Assembly: GCF_009617585.1 (NCBI RefSeq)
Contig: NZ_WIXI01000049.1
Span: 248,001-312,000 of the forward strand
Origin: Endobacterium cereale
GTDB taxonomy: Bacteria; Pseudomonadota; Alphaproteobacteria; Rhizobiales; Rhizobiaceae
DNA: 64,000 nt
Reading direction: 5' to 3'
Under the pieces are notes generated by a model, which worked only from the letters and a program-made list of their open reading frames with translations, did no database searches and had not been told where the DNA came from. Of this stretch, positions 57,239 to 64,000 are shown one piece after another; the first letter of the stretch is position 1; each line of letters opens with the position of its first letter. A program made the translations under genes and the position numbers.

Positions 57239-58288
57239 TCAGCCGTCGACGATTATTCCGGCAGATCCCTCTTCCACCGTGCCGACGATCGATGCGAGCG
57301 GATAACCGGCAGCCCGTATCTCTTCAACCAGTGCATCAGCCCTGTCTGCCGAGACCGAAACCAGAAGCCCACCCGAAGTCTGCGGATCGGCCAGCAGCAT
57401 ACGCTGCCATTCCGGCATGCCTTCCGGCAACGTGATCGCCTCCCCATAACTGGCCCAGTTGCGACCCGAAGCGCCGGTGATGAACCCTTGCTGCGCCAGT
57501 TCTTCCGCCTTGGTGAGAAACGGAATGTCAGCAAGCTTCAGCCGCAGCGTCAAGCCGGAGGCGCGTGCCATTTCCAGCCCGTGGCCGAGAATACCAAAAC
57601 CCGTGACGTCGGTGATCGCGTGCACTTGCCGGTTGGCCGCAAGCTCGGTACCCACCTCGTTAAGCAGCGTCGTGGAAGCGATCATCTCGTCATAAGCGGC
57701 GGTCGGCAGTGCGTTCTTCTTGATCGCCGAGGAATAGATGCCGATACCGATGCCCTTGGTCAGGATCAGCTTGTCACCCGCTTTCGCACCGCCATTGCGG
57801 CGCACCTGGCTCGGATGGCAGATGCCGATGACGGCCAGCCCGTAGATCGGCTCGACGCTGTCGATCGAATGGCCGCCGGCAACCGGGATGCCGGCGGTGG
57901 AACAGATGGCCGCGCCACCTTCCAGGATCTTGCCGATGGTTTCCGGTGCCAGCTTGTTGATCGGCATCCCTAAAATGGCGAGCGCGAGGATCGGCTTGCC
58001 GCCCATGGCATAAACGTCGGAAATGGCATTGGCGGCGGCGATACGGCCGAATTCGTAAGGGTCATCCACCATTGGCATGAAAAAATCGGTGGTGGCGATC
58101 ACGCAGGTATTGTCGTCGATCTGCCAGACAGCGGCGTCATCGGCCATCTCGTTGCCGACGAGCAGTTGCGCAAACGGCTGTGCGGCCGGCTGACCTGCCA
58201 GCAGTTTCTGCAGAACGGCGGGCGCCAGCTTGCAGCCGCAGCCACCGCCATGCGCCAGTTCGGTCAAACGGAAGGATGTTTCTGCCAT
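57239..58288 (-). CDS. selD: Selenide, water dikinase (selenophosphate synthetase)
   Basis: 349 residues. It makes selenophosphate from selenide and ATP for SelA. The N-terminal active-site loop is [13 protein letters not shown] with Cys (not Sec) at the catalytic position and the essential Lys two residues on. [30 protein letters not shown] and [19 protein letters not shown] are family hallmarks. It completes the Sec pathway in this window. Confidence 0.97.
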   Translation of the reverse strand: MAETSFRLTELAHGGGCGCKLAPAVLQKLLAGQPAAQPFAQLLVGNEMADDAAVWQIDDNTCVIATTDFFMPMVDDPYEFGRIAAANAISDVYAMGGKPILALAILGMPINKLAPETIGKILEGGAAICSTAGIPVAGGHSIDSVEPIYGLAVIGICHPSQVRRNGGAKAGDKLILTKGIGIGIYSSAIKKNALPTAAYDEMIASTTLLNEVGTELAANRQVHAITDVTGFGILGHGLEMARASGLTLRLKLADIPFLTKAEELAQQGFITGASGRNWASYGEAITLPEGMPEWQRMLLADPQTSGGLLVSVSADRADALVEEIRAAGYPLASIVGTVEEGSAGIIVDG

Positions 58289-58454
58289 AATATCGCTCCC
58301 GAGCCATTCATGGCTCGCTTATTCCGTGGCACTTCGAACCGCGAACCGACATCGAAGCCCAAGTTTGGCTCTATCATCCGAACGATCGTCCTGTCAGCGA
58401 AAACCGATCGCCTGACACGATTTTGAATGCAGTCGCATCGCCGAATCGGCACAG

Positions 58455-58484
58455 AAAAAGGGAGGGCCGCATGGCAGCCCTCCC
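58455..58484 (-). terminator. Rho-independent terminator of the chemoreceptor gene
   Basis: On the minus strand GGGAGGGC pairs with GCCCTCCC (plus-strand 58460-58467 and 58477-58484), followed by five T (plus-strand A at 58455-58459). It lies about 50 bases after the chemoreceptor stop. Confidence 0.85.
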
Positions 58485-58535
58485 CCAACTCATTTGATCA
58501 TGTCAGCCGGATTTCATTGACCCGGCAGAGGAAAA

Positions 58536-60458
58536 TCAGAACTCGGTCCAGTTCTGCTCCACGGCCACGGCAGCATTGCCGTTAAAGGCGCTGGCCACCT
58601 TGCGCACCATGGAACGGGCCGGAGAAGCAACCGGCGCATCCTGCCGGCTGGCGACGCGGGCGAGCTGCGCTTCACCCAGCTTGAACTGAGCAAGAAGCTC
58701 GTTCAGCGAGGCAACCTCGCGGGCAAGGCCATGGCTGGCGGCGGTCTGTTCTTCCACCATCGCCGCGTTCTTCTGGGTTTCCTGGTCCATCGAGTTGACG
58801 GCGGTGTTGATCTGCTGGAGGCCGGTGGACTGTTCCTGCGCGCTTTCGACGATCGCCGCCACGTGACGGTTGATCTCCTGAACTTCGACCACGATCTTTT
58901 CCAGCGCCGTACCGGTCGCACCGACCAGATCGACGCCCTCCTGAACCTGCACGTTCGAAGTGGTGATCAGCGTCTTGATCTCCTTCGCCGCATTGGCGGA
59001 ACGCTGAGCAAGCTCACGCACTTCCTGTGCAACGACCGCAAACCCCTTGCCCGCTTCACCAGCACGCGCCGCTTCAACGCCTGCGTTCAGAGCAAGCAGG
59101 TTGGTCTGGAAGGCGATATCGTCGATCACGCCGATGATATTGCCGATCTCGCTCGAAGATTTTTCGATTTTCTCCATGGCGATGACAGCCCGGCGAACGA
59201 CTTCACCGGAATGCTCGGCTTCCTGGCGGGTGCGCGACACCAGCGCACCGGCTTCCTGCGCACGCTTGGTCGAATCCTTCACCGTGGTGGTGATCTCTTC
59301 GAGAGCGGCAGCCGTTTCCTCCACGGCCGCTGCCTGCTGTTCGGTACGCTTGGCCAAGTCGTCGGCGGCAGCCTTGATCTCGTTGGCACCGGCATCAATG
59401 CCGCGAGCATTGTTGGCAACACTCTTCAACGCATCCTGCAGCTTGGCGGCAGAGGCGTTGAAGTCCGTGCGCACACCATCCAGCGAAGCCGCAAAACCGT
59501 GATCGATGCGATAGGCGACGTTGCCGTCAGACAGTTGCGACAGGCCGGTCGCCAGATTGTCGACTGCGAATTTGACGTCAGCGGATTCCTTGGCCTTGGC
59601 GGCTTCGCGCTCGATGCGCTCCTGCTCAGACAGCGAGCGATTGGCAGCCGCTTGCTTTTCAAGGTTGATGCGCTCTATGGCATTGTCGCGGAACACGGCA
59701 ACGGCTTCGGCCATCTGACCGACCTCGTCCTTGCGCTCCAGCCCGGCGATCCCTTCTGCCGTCTCCCCACCGGCAAGAGAAATCATCCGCTGCTGCAGGC
59801 GTGCGATCGGCCCGGAAATGCCGCGCGAGGCCACGAACAGCGAAGCAACAATGGCCGCCAGAAAGATCACGCCGAGGCTGGCCAAAAGCGTGGTGATGGT
59901 GCTGCTGACGGAGGTGCTGATCGCATCCGCTTCCGCAATGACTGCCTTGGTGTTGGCGATGTTCCAGTCGCGCAGATCGTCACGCAGCTTGCCGATATCC
60001 GGATCGACGCCGGCCATGATAGCCTTTGCTTCGGCAAGTTTTCCGTCGTTGATCATCGCCACAGCCTTGTCCGTCTCGGCCGTGATGGCGCGGGCACGGT
60101 TTTCAAAAGCATCGAGCGTGGCGGACTGTTCCGGAATGAGCTTCTTGGCACTGGCGAAGCGCGCAAAAACGGCGCCCTTGCCGCTCTCATAGTTCTTGGC
60201 AACATAGGCGCGGAAGTCGGCCGCGCTGTCATAGGTCATCAGCTGATAGGCGCTGTAAGCCACAGAGTTGATGGAGGTTGCGGCGCGGGAAACGTCCGTC
60301 GCGGCCACATTGTCCTTTGCGATGAAGGCATAATAGCGATCGTCGGAGCTGCTATAATTGTAGGACAGGACGCCGACACCGGCGATCCCGACAAAACAGA
60401 TCGGCAAGATCAGGGACAGTATTTTCGTGCGGATTTTCGCGTTGGATAGAAAAGACAT
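58536..60458 (-). CDS. Methyl-accepting chemotaxis protein
   Basis: 640 residues from ATG at 60458; the frame to 60584 is leader. First membrane segment about 12-32 (ILSLILPICFVGIAGVGVLS), periplasmic four-helix-type sensor to about 190, second segment (ITTLLASLGVIFLAAIVASL), HAMP domain, then a long signalling coiled coil with the tip EIGNIIGVIDDIAFQTNLLA followed by LNAGVEAARAGEAGKGFAVV. It ends NWTEF, resembling the NWETF pentapeptide that tethers CheR/CheB. Ligand unknown. Confidence 0.95.
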   Translation of the reverse strand: MSFLSNAKIRTKILSLILPICFVGIAGVGVLSYNYSSSDDRYYAFIAKDNVAATDVSRAATSINSVAYSAYQLMTYDSAADFRAYVAKNYESGKGAVFARFASAKKLIPEQSATLDAFENRARAITAETDKAVAMINDGKLAEAKAIMAGVDPDIGKLRDDLRDWNIANTKAVIAEADAISTSVSSTITTLLASLGVIFLAAIVASLFVASRGISGPIARLQQRMISLAGGETAEGIAGLERKDEVGQMAEAVAVFRDNAIERINLEKQAAANRSLSEQERIEREAAKAKESADVKFAVDNLATGLSQLSDGNVAYRIDHGFAASLDGVRTDFNASAAKLQDALKSVANNARGIDAGANEIKAAADDLAKRTEQQAAAVEETAAALEEITTTVKDSTKRAQEAGALVSRTRQEAEHSGEVVRRAVIAMEKIEKSSSEIGNIIGVIDDIAFQTNLLALNAGVEAARAGEAGKGFAVVAQEVRELAQRSANAAKEIKTLITTSNVQVQEGVDLVGATGTALEKIVVEVQEINRHVAAIVESAQEQSTGLQQINTAVNSMDQETQKNAAMVEEQTAASHGLAREVASLNELLAQFKLGEAQLARVASRQDAPVASPARSMVRKVASAFNGNAAVAVEQNWTEF

Positions 60459-60717
60459 GGCACACCACGGGGCGGGCGAGCACCGTGACGCCGCACGGAA
60501 ACTCGCAAGGTGAAGGGAAATTTTTGAAAGCTGACATCGCGCTGGAACGAGCCAATCATCGGCTCGCGCAGACGCTAGAAGCAAGATGATTAATCGCAGA
60601 TTAAATCAGGTTTTAATCAAACGAAAAAAGTTGAATCGCTGACGATTTCTCGGGAAACAATATATCGAAAGTGGCACAGAAAGCCGAAAACACCCTCATT
60701 GAGAGCATTTCGGTATT

Positions 60718-61596
60718 TCACCAGCTTACATCCGGAAAGGCATTCAATGGCAATTTCAGGTAGCGCCTGCCATCGTCTTCCGGCTCAGGCAAAGCCCCTG
60801 CATTGAGATTGACCTGCAGGGCATGCAAGAGGAGTTTCGGGAATGGCAATGTTGCATCACGCTCCTTGCGGGCTGTGATAAAATCGGCACCCATTCCCTG
60901 CAGATGGATGTTATTTTCCTTCTGCTCGGCAACCGTACTTTCCCAGAGGGGCGCGCGGCCGTCGGGACAATAATCATGGCCGGTGAACAACCGCGTCTCA
61001 TCCGGCAGCGCAAGGATCTTCTCGATCGATGCCCACAGCGTCTCCGCACTGCCGCCGGGGAAATCGGCACGCGCCGAACCACTGTCGGGCATGAACAGCG
61101 TATCGTGGATAAAGGCGGCATCGCCAATCAGATAGGTGATCGAGGCCAGCGTATGCCCCGGCGAATGGATGACCTCCACCTCCATCTCGCCGATCGCAAA
61201 ACGCTCGCCATCGACAAACAGCCGGTCCCATTGCGAACCATCACCGGCAAGGCCGGGCATGTTGTAGAGCTTGCGCCACAACGCCTGCACCTTCACCACC
61301 TCGGCGCCGATCGCCGTCGGCACACCGGTCTTTTCCTTGAGGTAGCTGGCGGCCGAAAAATGATCGGCATGCGGATGGGTGTCGAGAATCCATTGCAGGG
61401 TAAAACCCTGCTCCGCGATATAGGCAAGGATGGCATCGGCGTGGCGGGTCGCCGTCGAACCGGACTTTTCATCGTAATCCAGCACCGGGTCGATGATCGC
61501 ACAGGCATGCGTCTTCGGGCAGGCAACAACGTACTGAATGCTGCCGGTGCGTTCGTCGTAAAAACCCTTGACCAGCGGATGTGCCGGAACCGTCAT
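60718..61596 (-). CDS. Metallo-beta-lactamase-fold hydrolase, persulfide dioxygenase/glyoxalase II-like
   Basis: 292 residues from ATG at 61596 (AAGGGCATACGC upstream); 61623 is an alternative. Metal site motifs: THPHADHFSAASYLKEKTGV, HSPGHTLASITYLIG, FIHDTLFMPDSGSARADFPG and TGHDY. The layout matches the ETHE1/Blh-like subgroup, which oxidises persulfides or hydrolyses thioesters. No rhodanese or DUF442 domain is fused. Exact reaction uncertain. Confidence 0.8.
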   Translation of the reverse strand: MTVPAHPLVKGFYDERTGSIQYVVACPKTHACAIIDPVLDYDEKSGSTATRHADAILAYIAEQGFTLQWILDTHPHADHFSAASYLKEKTGVPTAIGAEVVKVQALWRKLYNMPGLAGDGSQWDRLFVDGERFAIGEMEVEVIHSPGHTLASITYLIGDAAFIHDTLFMPDSGSARADFPGGSAETLWASIEKILALPDETRLFTGHDYCPDGRAPLWESTVAEQKENNIHLQGMGADFITARKERDATLPFPKLLLHALQVNLNAGALPEPEDDGRRYLKLPLNAFPDVSW

Positions 61597-61670
61597 GCGT
61601 ATGCCCTTCTTTATTTCCGCCATATCCCTAACCGATTGGCCTGAAAATCGGAACCCGCCTGCATAAACGC

Positions 61671-61695
61671 AAAAGGCCCCGACAAGCGGGGCCTT
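61671..61695 (-). terminator. Rho-independent terminator of mqo
   Basis: AAGGCCCCG and CGGGGCCTT (plus-strand 61673-61681 and 61687-61695) form a nine-base stem; in the minus direction it ends in TTTT. It begins about 20 bases after the mqo stop. Confidence 0.87.
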
Positions 61696-61716
61696 CGCAT
61701 GCATTCATGACAACAA

Positions 61717-63417
61717 TTAGAGCGCCAGGCCCGGAGCCATCTTCACTTCGCCGGCAGGTGCCGCCGGCTTGCTGTAGGCGGCCGGATCCATGGCAGGCGA
61801 TGCGATGGCAAGCTGCAGGCGCTCTTCTGTCGCCGCCCATTCCTTGGCCAGCATGTCCGGGTTTTCGTTCAGCTTCTGACCGTAGCTCGGAACGATCGCA
61901 TGCACGCGCTCCTGCCATTCCGGCGTCTTGAGCTTGTCCGGGAACACCTTCTTCAAGACGTCGAGCATGATCGGGGCAGCGGTGGAAGCCCCCGGGGATG
62001 CACCGAGAAGAGCGGCAATCGTCCGGTCCTCGGAAGCGACGATTTCGGTCCCGAGCTTGAGAATGCCACCCTTTTCCGCGTCGTTCTTGATGATCTGCAC
62101 GCGCTGGCCAGCCTGCCAGTAACGCCAGTCTTCAGCCTTGGCATTGGGGAAATAGACCTTGAGCGCATTCAGACGGTCTTCGTCCGACATCATCAGCTGA
62201 CCGGCAAGATACTGCACGAGGTTGAACTCATTGGTGCCGACCTGCAGCATCGGCCAGATGTTTTCGAGCGTGACGGAGGCCGGCAGATCGAACAGCGAGC
62301 CTTCCTTCAGGAATTTTGTCGAGAAGGTTGCGAACGGTCCGAACAGGATGTGGCGCTTGCCGTCGAATACGCGCGTATCAAGATGCGGCACCGACATCGG
62401 CGGCGCACCGGTTTCCGCCTGGCCATAAGCCTTGGCGAGGTGCTGATCGACAATTTCCGGGTTGTCGCAGACGAGGAAGGAACCGCCGACCGGGAAACCG
62501 GCATAAGCGTCGCCTTCCGGAATGCCGGACATCTGCAGAAGCGGCAGCGCGCCGCCGCCAGCGCCGAGGAACACGAACTTCGCCTTCACCATGGTGGACG
62601 AACCGTCCTTGGTGTTGGTGTAGCTGACGCTCCAGGTGCCGTCGTCGTTTTTGACGATATCCTCGACTTCCGAGGAGGTGCGCAGGGTGAACTGCTGCTG
62701 GCTCTTCAGGTGAGCGACATACTGGCGGGTGATCTCGCCAAAGTTGACGTCGGTGCCGAGCGGGCTCCAGGTGACGGCCAGCTTCTGGTTCGGATCGCGG
62801 CCTTCCATCATCAGCGGAACCCACTTGGCGATCTGCGCGTGGTCGTTCGAGAACTGCATGCCGGCGAACAGCGGGCTTGCCTTCAGTGCTTCATAACGCT
62901 TGGCCAGGAATTCGGTATTGGCATCACCCCAGACGAAACTCATGTGCGGGGTCGAATTGATGAACGAACGCGGGTTCTTCAGAACGCCCATGTCGATCTG
63001 ATGCGACAGGAACTGGCGGGTCACCTGGAACCACTCGTTGATCTCGATCGCCTTGGTGATGTTGACATTGCCCTTGGCGTCCATCGGCGAGTAGTTCAGT
63101 TCGGCAAGCGCCGAGTGGCCGGTGCCGGCATTGTTCCAGCCGTTGGAGCTTTCCATGGCAACGTCGTCAAGACGTTCGATCATCTCGATCTTCCAGGTCG
63201 GCTCGAGCTGCGACAGCAGAACGCCGAGCGTCGAACTCATGATGCCGCCACCAATCAGCAGCACGTCGACAACACCGTCGGAACCCTGTTCCTGCGCCCA
63301 GGAAGGCATGGCGCTGACACCGATCGCAGCAGCGCCCGTCGCGGCGGAACCAAGCAACTGACGGCGGTTCAGCATCAGGTGACTGTTGGTGGACATCTTT
63401 TTGTTTTTGGAAGGCAT
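61717..63417 (-). CDS. mqo: Malate:quinone oxidoreductase with Tat-like leader
   Basis: 566 residues from ATG at 63417 (GAGGTGCTTC upstream). Mqo oxidises malate to oxaloacetate with FAD and reduces quinone. The FAD motif [20 protein letters not shown] starts only after about 50 residues. [57 protein letters not shown] and [20 protein letters not shown] are Mqo hallmarks. The N-terminal extension holds a Tat-like sequence ([20 protein letters not shown], ending PSWAQEQ), which would place this copy in the periplasm, unlike the classical cytoplasm-facing enzyme. Confidence 0.95.
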   Translation of the reverse strand: MPSKNKKMSTNSHLMLNRRQLLGSAATGAAAIGVSAMPSWAQEQGSDGVVDVLLIGGGIMSSTLGVLLSQLEPTWKIEMIERLDDVAMESSNGWNNAGTGHSALAELNYSPMDAKGNVNITKAIEINEWFQVTRQFLSHQIDMGVLKNPRSFINSTPHMSFVWGDANTEFLAKRYEALKASPLFAGMQFSNDHAQIAKWVPLMMEGRDPNQKLAVTWSPLGTDVNFGEITRQYVAHLKSQQQFTLRTSSEVEDIVKNDDGTWSVSYTNTKDGSSTMVKAKFVFLGAGGGALPLLQMSGIPEGDAYAGFPVGGSFLVCDNPEIVDQHLAKAYGQAETGAPPMSVPHLDTRVFDGKRHILFGPFATFSTKFLKEGSLFDLPASVTLENIWPMLQVGTNEFNLVQYLAGQLMMSDEDRLNALKVYFPNAKAEDWRYWQAGQRVQIIKNDAEKGGILKLGTEIVASEDRTIAALLGASPGASTAAPIMLDVLKKVFPDKLKTPEWQERVHAIVPSYGQKLNENPDMLAKEWAATEERLQLAIASPAMDPAAYSKPAAPAGEVKMAPGLAL

Positions 63418-63758
63418 GAAGCACCTCGGTTGATGAGCCGCCGGACGGGTGCCTTCGGAGCAGACGAGCAAGCGACATGTGGGCGCGCGACGTCTTGTCG
63501 CGCAGTGGTCGCGTGGGGGTTTGCGCCTTCAAATTGACAAACGCCATTAAATTGGAATTTAAGAAATCACGCAGAAGCCAGGGCTGGATTGGATTTCAAT
63601 TGTCATCGATCGGCAGTAAACAGCCGCAATCACCACCGCACGATCTGACAGGGCAAGAATCTGCTGCGTGAACTGAAGCAACGCCGTCACAGTATTGTGC
63701 ATCGGCATCATGAAGGCGGCGACCTCGCGGCGCTGCAGACCGAAGCCGGGAACACACG
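63418..63758. other. Divergent promoter region between mqo and the response regulator gene
   Basis: 341 bp with no convincing gene. A short A+T-rich patch lies at 63530-63580. Promoters for both directions are expected; no clear palindrome was found. Confidence 0.4.
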
Positions 63759-64000
63759 ATGACCAAGGTCGTTCTGATCGAGGATGACGCAGATACCGCA
63801 CAGGATATCTGCGCAGAACTGAGAGACTCCGGTTACATCGTGGACTGGGCGGAAGATGGGCTGACCGGGCTTGAGCGTGCTCGTGCGGCGGATGCCGACG
63901 TGCTGGTCATTGACCGCATGTTGCCCGGCATGGATGGCCTTGCCGTCATCGACACGCTGCGCCGGGAAAAAATCCGCACGCCGGTTCTGGTCCTGAGTGC
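63759..64000 (+). CDS. Response regulator receiver domain, OmpR-like, 3' truncated
   Basis: Only the first 80 codons are present; the gene runs off the right edge. MTKVVLIEDDADTAQDICAE has the acidic pair of receiver domains, the phospho-acceptor Asp lies in VLVIDRMLPGMDGLAVID, and the Thr/Ser strand TPVLVLSA closes the visible part. A DNA-binding C-terminal domain and a partner histidine kinase are expected beyond the window. Confidence 0.88.
   Translation, partial: MTKVVLIEDDADTAQDICAELRDSGYIVDWAEDGLTGLERARAADADVLVIDRMLPGMDGLAVIDTLRREKIRTPVLVLS

Noticed and set aside
57239-58288. SelD as a second selenoprotein
   Set aside because: The catalytic position is an ordinary Cys codon in [10 protein letters not shown]; no in-frame TGA is present.

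Overview
This window comes from a GC-rich alphaproteobacterial chromosome or chromid, most likely Rhizobiaceae (Agrobacterium/Rhizobium/Sinorhizobium group). That assignment rests on protein character, on dense intergenic mosaic repeats of the RIME type (18372-18606 and 55385-55523), and on the selenocysteine formate dehydrogenase block next to selA/selB/selD. No insertion sequence, phage gene, CRISPR array or replication origin is visible.

Left part (1-34.1 kb): after a truncated siderophore-interacting protein and a lysine-methyltransferase-like gene comes a large surface-polysaccharide locus. It encodes sugar-nucleotide supply (glf for UDP-galactofuranose, an LpsL-type UDP-glucuronate 4-epimerase, ugd for UDP-glucuronate, rfbA/B/C/D for dTDP-rhamnose). 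It also encodes five GT4 and one GT2 glycosyltransferases, three OafA-type membrane acyltransferases, two hexapeptide acetyltransferases, a Wzx-type flippase, a Wzy-like polymerase and a Wzc/ExoP-type co-polymerase with a BY-kinase domain. Unusually it carries three clan-A glycosidase-like proteins: two paralogous periplasmic ones and one 1,395-residue protein with 164-residue tandem repeats and a type I secretion C-terminus. No priming glycosyltransferase and no Wza-type outer-membrane exporter lie in the window.

Middle part (34.3-44.2 kb): tRNA-Pro(CGG); a small secreted Arg/His/Trp-rich protein; three very small candidate membrane proteins; an AraC remnant; an MHS-type transporter; the cyoABCD bo3-type quinol oxidase operon followed by a SURF1 gene; and an AraC regulator divergent from the formate dehydrogenase.

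Right part (44.6-64 kb): fdoGHI-fdhE-selA-(Sel1 repeat gene)-selB-tRNA-Sec-hypothetical form one tightly packed block. fdoG has an in-frame UGA followed by a recognisable SECIS hairpin. The selB reading frame runs in frame through the entire tRNA-Sec gene and stops just beyond it, overlapping the next start by four bases. selD follows after a Tat-exported transglutaminase-like protein and a small secreted protein. The window closes with a chemoreceptor, a metallo-beta-lactamase-fold hydrolase, a malate:quinone oxidoreductase with a Tat-like leader, and the start of a response regulator.

Together, formate dehydrogenase (periplasmic formate to quinone) and Mqo (malate to quinone) feed a quinone pool that the Cyo oxidase can drain, and the selenocysteine machinery is co-located with its one visible client, FdoG. 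Most start sites were chosen by Shine-Dalgarno match and conserved N-termini. Functional calls rest on motif recognition, not on database searches.
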